A stretch of 55,418 bases of DNA from Elusimicrobiota bacterium (GTDB lineage: Bacteria; Elusimicrobiota; Elusimicrobia; UBA1565; UBA9628), in assembly GCA_016207665.1 (NCBI GenBank), contig JACQPG010000126.1, forward strand, positions 1 through 55,418. Direction: 5' to 3'. The notes under the pieces were generated by a model. The model searched no databases. It worked only from the letters and a program-made list of their open reading frames with translations, and had not been told where the DNA came from. The position numbers were made by a program, and so were the translations under genes. Shown piece by piece: positions 7,147 through 18,460 of this stretch. The first letter of the stretch is position 1. Each line of letters begins with the position of its first letter.

Positions 7147-8130
7147 ATGCCGAATCCTAACAGCATTCTCATCATCCAACTGCGGCGGATCGGCGACGTG
7201 ATCTTGACCACTCCGGCCGTCGAGGCGCTCAAGAGCGCCTATCCCCAGGCGCAGATCGATTTCCTCGCGGAGAGACCCGCGGCCGAGGCGCTTGAGGGCA
7301 ATCCTCATCTGCGCGAGGTGCTGATCTACGAGGCCGGCTCTTTGTCTCTGGGGCTCTCCTGGATGAGCCGGATCCGTTCGCGCGGCTATGATTGGGTGAT
7401 CGATTACATGGGCAATCCGCGCACGGCCCTGCTGACGGCGCTCAGCGGGGCGATGCTTAAGGCGGGTCCGGGACATGTGTTCCACCGTTGGGCCTACAAT
7501 CGCCGGTGGCTGCAATCCGCGCAAACTCAGTACTCCGCGCGGGAAAAGGTGCTGGCTCTGCGCTCCCTCGGCGTGTCGCGGGAAGGCGAGGCCTTGCCCA
7601 GGCTTTATTTCGGGCTCGGGGGACGGCCGGAGAACTTGATGGGACTGATCCCCTCTTCGCGGCGCAAAACCAGGCGCTGGCCGGCCCGGTCCTTCGTAGA
7701 GCTGGGGCGGGAGCTGGCGCGTCGTCATGGCTGCGGCATACTCGTGTTCTGGGGTCCGGGAGAGAGGGAACTGGCCCAAAGCGTGGCCGCGGGCATCGGC
7801 CCCGCGGCCCAGATCAGCCCCGCCACGCCGACGCTCAAGGCCTTGGCGGAGCAGATCGCTCGTTGCCGCCTCATCGTGAGCAACTGCAACGGCCCCAAGC
7901 ACATAGCCGTGGCTCTCGGCATTCCCACGGTGACGATACACGGCAGCAGCGATCCCAAGGCTTGGACGCCCCCGCATCCGTCGCACAGGAGCGTGCGCAA
8001 GGAGGAGCTCCACTGCATCGGCTGCCGGCTGAACGAATGCCCTTACGACTTGGAATGCATGAACGGCTTGGAGCCGCGCCGGGTGCTTGAGGCCGTCTCG
8101 AGCTTGCCGGCGGAGCGGGTCGGATCATGA
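7147..8130 (+). CDS. GT9-family heptosyltransferase-like protein
   Basis: A 327-residue single-unit GT9 protein, likely a second LPS heptosyltransferase. It opens with SILIIQLRRIGDVILTTPAVEAL. The donor half contains ILVFWGPGERELAQ and CRLIVSNCNGPKHIAVALGIPTVTIHGSSDPKAWTPPHP. In the usual TNDSGPMHVA motif the serine-glycine pair is replaced by NCNGPKHIA, a common variant in this family. A cysteine-rich end (CIGCRLNECPYDLEC) resembles that of other GT9 members. ATG 7147 gives the same MPN start as the gene at 1851; ATG 7132 in the same frame is the alternative. The stop overlaps lpxK (ATGA). Confidence 0.8.
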   Translation: MPNPNSILIIQLRRIGDVILTTPAVEALKSAYPQAQIDFLAERPAAEALEGNPHLREVLIYEAGSLSLGLSWMSRIRSRGYDWVIDYMGNPRTALLTALSGAMLKAGPGHVFHRWAYNRRWLQSAQTQYSAREKVLALRSLGVSREGEALPRLYFGLGGRPENLMGLIPSSRRKTRRWPARSFVELGRELARRHGCGILVFWGPGERELAQSVAAGIGPAAQISPATPTLKALAEQIARCRLIVSNCNGPKHIAVALGIPTVTIHGSSDPKAWTPPHPSHRSVRKEELHCIGCRLNECPYDLECMNGLEPRRVLEAVSSLPAERVGS

Positions 8131-9221
8131 GCTGGGAACGGCGCAGATCCGAGCTCAGAAGCGGTCCTTGGGGCCGGCTTTTGCTGCTCTTGCTTTCGTG
8201 GGTCTACGCCTTAGGCATGGCGACTCGCGGATTGCTCTACTCGCTCAAGGTCTTGAAGCGAAGGAAATTGTCCGCCAAGGTCATCTGCATAGGCAACATC
8301 ACCACCGGGGGCACCGGCAAGACGCCGACCGTTCTCCTGGCCGCCCAGACCTTGCGCCGCAAGAGCCTGGAGGTCGCCATATTGAGCCGAGGCTATGGGC
8401 GGCTGGCGCCCGGAGCGGAAGTGACCACCTTGGTGGACGGCCGCTCCGTGCCCTGGAGCCGCTGCGGAGACGAGCCCTGGATGATGCACCAGGCCCTGCA
8501 TGGCCAGAACATCCCGATACTGGTCTCCGCCAACCGGCTCAAGGCCGGCCAAGAGGCCATCCGCTTTTATCATTCCCGCCTCTTGATCCTCGATGACGGG
8601 TTCCAGCATCTGGCCGTCAAGCCGGATCTCTCCATCGTGCTCATCAATGCCACGGATCCCTTCGGTGGAGGAAAGCTCCTGCCGCTCGGCAATCTCCGCG
8701 AGCCCTTGAGCTCTCTCAAGAGGGCCGATATGGTGGTGATCACCCACGTGGACCGGGTCTCGGATAAGGAACTCGAGGCCATACGAAAACGCATCGCCTC
8801 GGTGGCGCCCAAGATGCCTCTGATCGAGGCCGAGCATAAGGCGGATTTTCTTTTCGACCTCAAGACCGAGCGCAAATTCCGGCTCGCCCATCTGGCCGAG
8901 CAGAAGGTGGTTTCGCTCTGCGGCATCGCGGACCCCAAGTCTTTCGAGGAGCAGCTGGAGAAGATCGGCTGCAAGGTGACGCAAAGATGGCGCTATCCCG
9001 ATCATCACGCCTACCGCCTCCGGGAGCTGCGCGCCGTCGAAAAGCTCCGGGGCGGGTTGCCCGTGATCACGACCTTCAAGGACATGCCCAGATTGCCAAA
9101 GGGCTGGCAGAGCGTGGTCTCGGGGGAGATATTCGCGCTGGCGGTCAAGCTGGACATAGTCAAGGGCAAGAATCTCTGGCTCGACAAGCTCGATCGCCTG
9201 GCCGACGAGGCCCTGGCATGA
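8127..9221 (+). CDS. lpxK: Tetraacyldisaccharide 4'-kinase
   Basis: LpxK phosphorylates the 4' position of the lipid A disaccharide at the inner membrane, using ATP. The 364-residue length is normal. An N-terminal hydrophobic segment (GRLLLLLLSWVYALGMATRGLLYSL) is the membrane anchor. VICIGNITTGGTGKTPT holds the Walker A motif. ILSRGYG, DDGFQHLAVKPDLSIVLINATDPFGGG and LPLGNLREPLSSLKRADMVVITHVD are family signatures. The start overlaps the preceding stop, and the stop overlaps the next start, so it sits in the middle of the LPS operon. Confidence 0.95.
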   Translation: MSWERRRSELRSGPWGRLLLLLLSWVYALGMATRGLLYSLKVLKRRKLSAKVICIGNITTGGTGKTPTVLLAAQTLRRKSLEVAILSRGYGRLAPGAEVTTLVDGRSVPWSRCGDEPWMMHQALHGQNIPILVSANRLKAGQEAIRFYHSRLLILDDGFQHLAVKPDLSIVLINATDPFGGGKLLPLGNLREPLSSLKRADMVVITHVDRVSDKELEAIRKRIASVAPKMPLIEAEHKADFLFDLKTERKFRLAHLAEQKVVSLCGIADPKSFEEQLEKIGCKVTQRWRYPDHHAYRLRELRAVEKLRGGLPVITTFKDMPRLPKGWQSVVSGEIFALAVKLDIVKGKNLWLDKLDRLADEALA

Positions 9222-10027
9222 GATCCGCGTTGGCCGCGCTGGCGCTGTGCTTGGCCCCGCCTTCCCATGCGGTCGTTCTCTCCTCTGCCACGCTCTCCAA
9301 TCCTCATCAGCTGATCAAGGGCCTGCTCCCCCACTCAACGGCCTATCTCAACCTGCCCGTCTTCCCGGAGGAGCTGGTTTTCGACGTCTCTTGGGGCGTG
9401 ATCGGCGTGGGACAGGCCAGGTTGTCGGTTCGCCAACTCGTGGATTTCTCCGGCCTTGCCGCCTATCATCTCAAGGCCGAGGCTCGTTCGAACAAGTTCT
9501 GCGACAATTTTTACAAGGTCCGGGATGAGAGCGAGTCTTGGATGGACGCGTTGACCCTCGGCTCCTTGGGTTATTGGAAGAGGCTGCGCGAGGGCGGCTT
9601 TTTCAGGGATGAGTGGGTGCTCTATGATCATTCGAACCGCTCATTCCTGGCCAAGACCACGGGCAAGGACGGGAACTTCACGTTCCGGGGAGGCACGGTG
9701 CCGGTCTCGGTGCAAGACGTGCTCTCCAGCCTTTATTTCGTCCGCACTCAATCGCTCGAGCCCGGGCGCGAGATCGCCTTGGACATCAACACCAAGCAGA
9801 ATTGGCCGCTGATCGTGCGCGTGATCAAGCGTGAGAGGATCAAGGTGCCGGCGGGCCGGTTCAACACCGTCTTGCTCGAGCCGGGCCTGCGCGACGAAGG
9901 GATATTCATCCAAAAGGGCAAACGCCTGCGCATATGGGTGACCGATGACGGTCGGCGCATCCCCGTCAAGATGTCGGTCGAGGTGTTCTTCGGGCATGTC
10001 AGCGCCTCGCTGCTCAGCGGCGCGTGA
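9218..10027 (+). CDS. Secreted DUF3108 protein
   Basis: A 269-residue exported protein. Residues 1-18 (MRSALAALALCLAPPSHA) are a signal peptide. LVFDVSWGVIGVGQARLSV, YHLKAEARSNKFCDNFYKVRDESESWMD and the later GKRLRIWVTDDGRRIPVKMSVEVFFG are the DUF3108 signature, a beta-rich periplasmic fold related to outer-membrane lipid-binding proteins. Function is not established. Position between lpxK and the heptose kinase gene suggests a role in the envelope. ATG 9218 overlaps the lpxK stop. Confidence 0.8.
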   Translation: MRSALAALALCLAPPSHAVVLSSATLSNPHQLIKGLLPHSTAYLNLPVFPEELVFDVSWGVIGVGQARLSVRQLVDFSGLAAYHLKAEARSNKFCDNFYKVRDESESWMDALTLGSLGYWKRLREGGFFRDEWVLYDHSNRSFLAKTTGKDGNFTFRGGTVPVSVQDVLSSLYFVRTQSLEPGREIALDINTKQNWPLIVRVIKRERIKVPAGRFNTVLLEPGLRDEGIFIQKGKRLRIWVTDDGRRIPVKMSVEVFFGHVSASLLSGA

Positions 10028-10039
10028 CTTCCCTTTTTG

Positions 10040-10045
10040 TATAAT
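10040..10045 (+). promoter_or_regulatory. Internal -10 box before the heptose kinase gene, leaderless spacing
   Basis: TATAAT lies in the only real gap of the LPS run (10028-10051), and its last base is 6 nt before ATG 10052. This predicts a leaderless internal transcript for heptose kinase, kdsB, pyrG, kdsA and lpt genes. No Shine-Dalgarno sequence and no clear -35 are visible. Confidence 0.5.
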
Positions 10046-10051
10046 AATTAG

Positions 10052-11040
10052 ATGCTTTCCACCGGGCCTGAACGCTTCAAGCTCAGGCGTCTGGTCTCCC
10101 TATTTAAGGGAAAGGCCGTGCTGGTCATCGGCGATATCATGCTCGACCAGTACATACGCGGAAGCTCCAGCCGTATCTCTCCCGAGGCTCCCGTTCCCGT
10201 GGTCAAGGTCACTCAGGAAAGCTATGTCCCGGGCGGGGCCGGCAATGTCGCCAATAATTTGGCCGCTCTGGGAGCCAAGGTGAGCGTCATGGGAGTCATC
10301 GGAAGCGACGAGACGGGCCGCAAGCTCGCCTCGGAGCTCCTGGCCAAGAACATCGGCATCGAGCACTTGCTCACCGATCCCGAGCGGGTGACCTCCCTCA
10401 AGTGCCGGGTCATCGCCGAGCGCCAGCAAGTGGTGCGATTCGATCGCGAGACTCAGGGACCGCTTCTGGACGGCAGCGAAAACCGCTTGATCGAGCGTCT
10501 TCCCGACGCGGTCAAGAAGGCGGACGGCATCATACTCTCCGACTACGGCAAGGGCATGATATCCCCCCGCTTGCTCAAAACCGCCATCGCCCTCGCTCGC
10601 AGGTGGGATATCCCTATCACGGTCGATCCCAAGGTCGAGCATTTCCGCCGCTACCAGGGCGTCACCTGCATCACTCCCAATCTCCAGGAAGCGTGGGCGG
10701 GAATGAGAAAGATCCCGCAGGCCGGCCTCCCCGCGCTCGAGAGCTTGGGGCGGGATATACTGAAAGCCCTGCGCAGCGATTCCGTATTGATCACGCGCGG
10801 CCCGGACGGCATGAGTTTGTTCAAGGACGGAGGCCAGGTGGTCCATATTCCAACCCAAGCCCAAGAGGTCTTCGATGTCACGGGCGCCGGCGATACCGTG
10901 ATAGCGGCCCTCACCTTGGCCTTGGCCAGCGGAGCCGATATCAAGAGAGCGGCCATGATCTCCAACCAAGCGGCCGGCATAGTCGTAGGCAAGCTGGGCA
11001 CCGCGACGGCCTCGGTCGATGAGCTGCTGGAGGCCCTGCG

Positions 11041-11044
<4 letters not shown>
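10052..11044 (+). CDS. rfaE1: D-glycero-beta-D-manno-heptose-7-phosphate kinase
   Basis: A PfkB-family sugar kinase of 330 residues that matches the first domain of HldE. It phosphorylates heptose 7-phosphate at C1 on the way to ADP-heptose. GDIMLDQYIRGSSSRISPEAPVPVV is the HldE-type N-terminus. GGAGNVANNLAALGA and the catalytic DVTGAGDTVIAALTLAL (anion hole and Asp base) are present. The nucleotidyltransferase half of HldE is absent, so a separate rfaE2-type gene must exist elsewhere. It has its own -10 box. The stop overlaps kdsB. Confidence 0.92.
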
Positions 11045-14246
<3,202 letters not shown>

Positions 14247-14250
<4 letters not shown>

Positions 14251-14564
14251 AATGCCTTAATTGCGGTCAAGAAAACAAGGACTCCGCCAAGGTCTGCAAA
14301 AAATGCAACCGGGGCTTGAGCGCCGCGCCGGCGTGGTTTCCTGATTTCCGCTGGCATCTGAAAACCTTGGGCTTCATTTATCTTGGCGTCGTGGCCTTCT
14401 ATTTCATCACCACTTTCGCTCTCAGGCAGCTGCCCAAGCCGTACCACCTCCGAGAGATCCCTCCGGAGATGACCCCCTGGCTTCGCAAAGGGCCCAAATT
14501 CCTTCCCGAGGATCAGCTCAAGGCACCCGCAGACGCGCCCGCGCCGGCTCCTGCGGCGCCGTGA
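14247..14564 (+). CDS. Zinc-ribbon membrane protein of unknown function
   Basis: A 105-residue protein with an N-terminal zinc ribbon (C3, C6, C17, C20 in MKCLNCGQENKDSAKVCKKC). One transmembrane segment follows (about residues 36-56, LGFIYLGVVAFYFITTFAL), then a short proline- and alanine-rich tail (PADAPAPAPAAP) likely outside the membrane. Coupled by ATGA to kdsA and by GTGA to lptC. No function is known; the position just before lptC-lptA-lptB hints at LPS export or its control (inference). Confidence 0.75.
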
Positions 14565-15073
14565 GGCCGACGGCTGGTTTGGCCGGAGCCTTCGTCGCGG
14601 CCTTCGCCGCGTGCCGGCAGATGGCCCCTATGGCGCCTTTGGAGCCTCAACAGACCCTGGAAACCTTCACTCTGCGCCAAAGCTATCAGGGCCGCCTGGG
14701 CTGGGAGATGCAAGCCTCCCAGGCCTGGCTCAAGGAGGATTCGAGCGCGGCCATCCTGCGCGAGCCTCGCATGCAGATCTACCAAGAGGGCCGGGTCGCC
14801 AGCCGTCTTAGGGCAGCGAAGGGATTCGTGCAGACCGCCACCTACGACATACGTCTCTCAAGCCAGGTGGTCGTCAATGGCGTCCAGGAGCAAGCCGAGC
14901 TCTCGACCGACGAGCTTCACTATTCCGATCAAAAAAGGAAGTTCTTCACGGATAAGCCCGTGCTGGTGAAAAAGCCGGGGTCCACCATGCGAGGCCGGGG
15001 CCTCGAGGCGACGGCAGACCTCTCCGAGATCACGATTTTCGATCAAAAATCCGTGCTGGAGCGCACGCCATGA
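14561..15073 (+). CDS. lptC: LptC-like LPS export protein, predicted lipoprotein
   Basis: A 170-residue protein with a short signal ending in a lipobox-like AFAAC (Cys about residue 18). The remainder, WEMQASQAWLKEDSSAAILREPRMQIY...LRAAKGFVQTATYDIRLSSQVVV, has the repeated beta-strand pattern of the LptC/OstA jellyroll. Typical LptC is anchored by an N-terminal helix; a lipid anchor would be a variant. It starts with GTG 14561, overlapping the preceding stop (GTGA), and couples to lptA. Assignment relies on fold pattern and on the lptA-lptB context. Confidence 0.75.
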   Translation: MRPTAGLAGAFVAAFAACRQMAPMAPLEPQQTLETFTLRQSYQGRLGWEMQASQAWLKEDSSAAILREPRMQIYQEGRVASRLRAAKGFVQTATYDIRLSSQVVVNGVQEQAELSTDELHYSDQKRKFFTDKPVLVKKPGSTMRGRGLEATADLSEITIFDQKSVLERTP

Positions 15074-15741
15074 GGATCTGGGGCGCTTGTTTGGCGATTC
15101 TATGGGCCTTCCCCGTCCTAGCCGGGACCCCGGCTTCCGTGGTGGAAAGCCGGCAATGGAAGGTCATCTCCCGGGAACGGGGCAAACGCATCGATGAGCT
15201 CAGCGGAGATGTTACCTACAGGGCCGGTCCCACCTTGCTCAAGGCTGATTGGGCCTTGAAGGAGGAGGCTCTCTCCCAGTGGACGCTGAAGGGCGGCATA
15301 GCCTTGGAACGCCGACTGGGCTCCGGTGACAGGCTTTTCGCCTGGGGCGACGCGGCGGCTTACAACGAGGCCACTCGAGCCGGCTCGTTGACGGCGAAGG
15401 ATCGCGTCAAGATGAGGCGCTCCCCGGCGCTCGGCGAGCCGGATCATGGCAGCGCCGGCCGCGCGGACTGGGACGACAATACCGTGACGCTCAGCGGAGC
15501 GGTGCATATCTGGGGCCCGCGGCTTGAGAGTTGGTCTGACAAGGCCGATATCGTCAGAGGGCGATCCGAGCTTATCCTTACCGGAGGCAGACCCGTGCTA
15601 CGCAAGATCGAGGGCGACTGGACCGGCGCCATCAAGGCGGATAAGATCACCGCCTGGGATGGCCCTCGTCGCATGGCTGCTGACGGAAAGGCGGTGGGCT
15701 GGCTGCGCATACCGCGAGAGGCTAGCGAGCCCGCCCGATGA
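15070..15741 (+). CDS. lptA: LptA/OstA-like periplasmic LPS transport protein
   Basis: A 223-residue exported protein (signal peptide about 1-18, MRIWGACLAILWAFPVLA). The body has the alternating strands of the OstA fold, for example GDVTYRAGPTLLKADWALKEEAL, AWGDAAAYNEATRAGSLTAKDRVKM, DWDDNTVTLSGAVHIWGPRLESWSDKADIVRGRSELILTGG and IKADKITAWDG. It would form the periplasmic bridge between LptC and the outer membrane. The sequence is divergent from proteobacterial LptA, so the call rests on repeat pattern and on being followed by lptB with an ATGA overlap. Confidence 0.75.
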   Translation: MRIWGACLAILWAFPVLAGTPASVVESRQWKVISRERGKRIDELSGDVTYRAGPTLLKADWALKEEALSQWTLKGGIALERRLGSGDRLFAWGDAAAYNEATRAGSLTAKDRVKMRRSPALGEPDHGSAGRADWDDNTVTLSGAVHIWGPRLESWSDKADIVRGRSELILTGGRPVLRKIEGDWTGAIKADKITAWDGPRRMAADGKAVGWLRIPREASEPAR

Positions 15742-16457
15742 AGCTGATCGCCGATCAAATCAGGAAGCGTTACGGGCAACGGGAGGTCGTACGGGGCGTC
15801 TCGCTCTCCGTCAGTTCCGGGGAGATAGTCGGCCTGCTGGGGCCCAATGGGGCGGGCAAGACCACTACTTTCTACAGCCTCGCCGGATTTATCCGGCCTG
15901 AAGACGGCCGCATCCTGATGGACGGGCAGGATGTGACGAGGCTGCCCATGTTCACCAGAGCCAGGCTTGGACTGGGCTATCTGGCGCAAGAGCCCACGGT
16001 GTTCCGGGGTCTGACGGTGGAGCAGAATCTGAGGGCGGTGCTCGAGCGCACGATCAAGAGCCGTATCGAGCAGATGCGGCGGGTCAAGGAGCTGCTCGAG
16101 GAGTTCGGCCTATGGGAATTGCGGCGCCAACAGGCCTGGAGCCTGTCCGGCGGCGAGAAGAGGCGTTTGGAAGTGGCCCGGGCCATGATCAACAATCCCA
16201 AACTCATATTGCTCGACGAGCCCTTCGTCGGCATCGATCCCATCACGGTAGGCGATCTCAAGGAGCTGATCAAAAAGCTCCGGACGCAGGGCATCGGCGT
16301 TCTCATCACCGACCATAACGTCCGGGAGACGCTCCCGATCATCGAGCGGGCCTATCTCATCTACGACGGCCGCATCCTCGTCGAGGGCAATTCCGATCAG
16401 CTGCTCAACGACCCCCAAGCCCGGGAGTTGTATCTGGGCGAGAACTTCAAGATATAA
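15738..16457 (+). CDS. lptB: LPS export ABC transporter ATP-binding protein
   Basis: LptB powers LPS extraction from the inner membrane. The 239-residue length is typical. It shows Walker A GPNGAGKTTTFYSLAG, the Q-loop region LGYLAQEPTVFRGLTVEQNL, signature LSGGEKRRLEVARAM, Walker B LILLDEPFVGIDP and the switch His in ITDHNVRETL. The C-terminal ISDRAYLIYDG-like segment (IERAYLIYDGRILVEG) and LYLGENFKI tail are diagnostic for LptB. It ends the operon; the permease genes lptF and lptG are not in the window. Confidence 0.96.
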   Translation: MKLIADQIRKRYGQREVVRGVSLSVSSGEIVGLLGPNGAGKTTTFYSLAGFIRPEDGRILMDGQDVTRLPMFTRARLGLGYLAQEPTVFRGLTVEQNLRAVLERTIKSRIEQMRRVKELLEEFGLWELRRQQAWSLSGGEKRRLEVARAMINNPKLILLDEPFVGIDPITVGDLKELIKKLRTQGIGVLITDHNVRETLPIIERAYLIYDGRILVEGNSDQLLNDPQARELYLGENFKI

Positions 16458-16468
16458 CCGGCCGAGCC

Positions 16469-17278
16469 TTATTTGTAGCCGCGCTCCCATTGCCCGTAGA
16501 GAGGATTGGGGATGACGAAAAAACGGCCACCCCAGCGGGCATCCTCGTCGCTTCTCGCCGCATAGGCCTGCGCCTCGTATTTCTCCTCGAAATCGCGAAA
16601 ACTGTCCCCGAAGAGCGCGATGATCGGCATGGGAGACCGCGCCTGGCAGCGGGGATTCTGCCCGCGCTTGCCCTGCTCCACGCAACGCCGCCGCGCTTCC
16701 TTGGTGTCGGCCTTGTCGATCTTGCCGAGCAACAGGTCTCCATCCTTGAACAGCCCGAGAGCTCCCAGATTCTCGATAGTCGCCTCTTCCTGAGAGCTCC
16801 TGCGGTCGGTGATGAAAACGACATGCCCCCCCTCAAGCGATCTTACCCTATCCAAGAATTCCCTCGCCCCGGGGATGGGAACGCCCTCCTTGCGCCGGAC
16901 CCAGGCGTCCCATGATTGAGGGTCATAGGGCTTGCCGCCCAGCTCGATCTGATATTGAAGGTTGCTCAACACGGTCTCGTCGACGTCGAGAACCACGGCC
17001 CAATCGCCCTTCTGGCGCCGCGAGGCCTTCTCGACCGCCTGGCCTCCCCAACGGAATGCCTGCACGCAGGCCTTGGCGTATTCCACCGAGTCCCGCACCC
17101 AAAGAATCTCCCGCGGAAGCGACTCCTTCTTGGCCGCCCCGAGCTCCAGCTTGCCGGCCGCCTGTTTCTGGACGGCTTCAAGCTCATGCGGGGCGGGACT
17201 TTCCTTGGCCGGCGCCGGCGTGGCGGCTCGGCTATGAGCCGAACATGACAAGATGACGGCTAAAATCGCTGCTTTCAT
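16469..17278 (-). CDS. HAD-superfamily acid phosphatase, class B/C (OlpA/e(P4)-like), secreted
   Basis: A 269-residue exported phosphatase that probably dephosphorylates nucleotides or other phosphomonoesters in the periplasm. Signal peptide about 1-18 (MKAAILAVILSCSAHSRA); the ILSC could be a weak lipobox. VVLDVDETVLSN (Asp98, Asp100) is HAD motif I, FITDRR motif II, and LFGDSFRDF motif IV. W-rich WDAWVRRKEG and PGAREFLDRV are typical of the class C group. The gene converges on lptB with an 11-nt gap. A promoter with a dyad precedes it. Confidence 0.85.
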   Translation of the reverse strand: MKAAILAVILSCSAHSRAATPAPAKESPAPHELEAVQKQAAGKLELGAAKKESLPREILWVRDSVEYAKACVQAFRWGGQAVEKASRRQKGDWAVVLDVDETVLSNLQYQIELGGKPYDPQSWDAWVRRKEGVPIPGAREFLDRVRSLEGGHVVFITDRRSSQEEATIENLGALGLFKDGDLLLGKIDKADTKEARRRCVEQGKRGQNPRCQARSPMPIIALFGDSFRDFEEKYEAQAYAARSDEDARWGGRFFVIPNPLYGQWERGYK

Positions 17279-17285
17279 GTTGATT

Positions 17286-17314
17286 CCCCCTCATTGGATC
17301 GATGAGGCATTCTA
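17286..17314 (-). promoter_or_regulatory. Promoter, SD and dyad of the acid phosphatase gene
   Basis: On the minus strand, TAGAAT (17314-17309) is a -10 candidate and AGGGGG (17291-17286) a Shine-Dalgarno sequence 7 nt before ATG 17278. A perfect 6-bp dyad, CCTCAT (17289-17294) and ATGAGG (17302-17307) separated by 7 nt, covers the expected transcription start and part of the SD. It could be an operator or a small hairpin. Confidence 0.4.
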
Positions 17315-17323
17315 GTATGGAAG

Positions 17324-17341
17324 CTCATGGGAACGCATGAG
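17324..17341. terminator. Small hairpin between the TPR and acid phosphatase genes
   Basis: CTCATG (17324-17329) pairs perfectly with CATGAG (17336-17341) around a 6-nt loop. It lies 28 nt after the TPR gene stop on the minus strand. No T-run follows on either strand, so a terminator function is doubtful. Confidence 0.25.
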
Positions 17342-17369
17342 TCCAACGGGCCCCTGGATGTCTAGGTCC

Positions 17370-18437
17370 TTAGGTGAAAGTCTCGAGATGCGTATGCAAG
17401 CCCATCCGCCTGGCCCGGGAGAGAGCCCGCCCGAATAGGGACTCCGCGGAGAGCGCGCGGCCCTGCGCGTGCAGCAGCTGGGCCAGGGCCATTTGCGCCA
17501 GGATGACGCCCCGATCCTCGTGGGCTCGGGAAAACGAAGAGAGCGCCTTCTCGAGCCACGGCCGGGCCTCGGACAGTCTGCCTCCGTGAAGATGAATCTT
17601 CCCGATCCCCCAATGCACATAGGCCAGGTCGACCCGGTCCTCGAGCCTGCCGTAAAGCCGAGCCGAGCGTCCATAATGCGCGAGGGCCTCCCGGGCGCGC
17701 CCTTGCTGCCTTAGAGCGTTGGCCAAGCCGCATTCCGCGTAGGCTTGGCCGAACCAATCGCTTCCGCCGCGAAGCAATCGGCCGGCCCGGCGATAGCAGG
17801 ACTCCGCGTCCTTGAGCCGTCCCTGCATGCGCGTGATCCCCCCCAGGCCGAAAAGGGCATAAGCCTTGTCCACCGAGTCTCCGTTCCTTGAAAATAGCCG
17901 AAATGAACGATGGAAGTCACGCTCTCCTTGGGAGAATTGCCCGAGCAATCTCCTGGCCCCGGCGATGGCCCAAAAGGCGAACCCTGCCGCGGCCCAATCC
18001 TCGCTCCTCTCGAAGCGCCGGGCCAGCGATAATAATCGGCGGATGCTTTCGCGATAACGTCCGCTGGCTCGAAGAATCAAGGCCTCCTCGAGCTCGAACC
18101 TTAGCCGCCCCTCCGGGGCATGGTCGCGCCACGCCCTGGCCCTCTTGAGGGATATCGTGGCGCCTCGCCAGTCCCCCAAGCTGCGCCGTGCCGAGGCCAA
18201 GGCGAGCGAGGCCTCGAAGCGCAGGCTGGGCTCCGATCCGCCGGCGAGCGCCCGCCCATAATGTCCCTGGCAGCGGGACAGGAAGCCAAGGCTGCGCAAC
18301 GCCTCGCCCATCAAGTACTGGCGTTCCGATTCCCAGGATGGCGGAACCCGGCCGGAGAGCAGGTGCAAGGCGGATTGGGCCCGGCCTGCTTCGAGCTCGT
18401 CATGAGCCCGCTCCAGCCCCTGCCATCGCTGCGTCAT
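17370..18437 (-). CDS. Tetratricopeptide-repeat protein
   Basis: A 355-residue protein built almost entirely of helical TPR-like units from about residue 40 to the end. Examples are GSEPSLRFEASLALASARRSLGDW, AYALFGLGGITRMQGRLKDAESCYRRAG, YAECGLANALRQQGRAREALAHYGRSARLY and YVHWGIGKIHLHGGRLSEARPWLEKAL. No signal peptide or transmembrane helix is seen, so it should be cytoplasmic. I place the start at ATG 18437 (fourth residue of the longest frame) because a TATAAT on the minus strand at 18454-18449 is too close to ATG 18446. Partner unknown; similar repeats read tandem protein-protein contacts. Confidence 0.75.
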   Translation of the reverse strand: MTQRWQGLERAHDELEAGRAQSALHLLSGRVPPSWESERQYLMGEALRSLGFLSRCQGHYGRALAGGSEPSLRFEASLALASARRSLGDWRGATISLKRARAWRDHAPEGRLRFELEEALILRASGRYRESIRRLLSLARRFERSEDWAAAGFAFWAIAGARRLLGQFSQGERDFHRSFRLFSRNGDSVDKAYALFGLGGITRMQGRLKDAESCYRRAGRLLRGGSDWFGQAYAECGLANALRQQGRAREALAHYGRSARLYGRLEDRVDLAYVHWGIGKIHLHGGRLSEARPWLEKALSSFSRAHEDRGVILAQMALAQLLHAQGRALSAESLFGRALSRARRMGLHTHLETFT

Positions 18438-18448
18438 CGTTGACATTG

Positions 18449-18454
18449 ATTATA
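18449..18454 (-). promoter_or_regulatory. -10 box of the TPR gene
   Basis: TATAAT on the minus strand ends 11 nt before ATG 18437, giving a leader of about 4-5 nt, nearly leaderless. It lies in the 23-nt gap after the ceramidase-like gene. Confidence 0.45.
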
Positions 18455-18460
18455 GCTAAG

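Noticed and set aside
17324-17341. CTCATG/CATGAG hairpin as an intrinsic terminator
   Set aside because: No T-run follows on either strand; listed only as a low-confidence feature.
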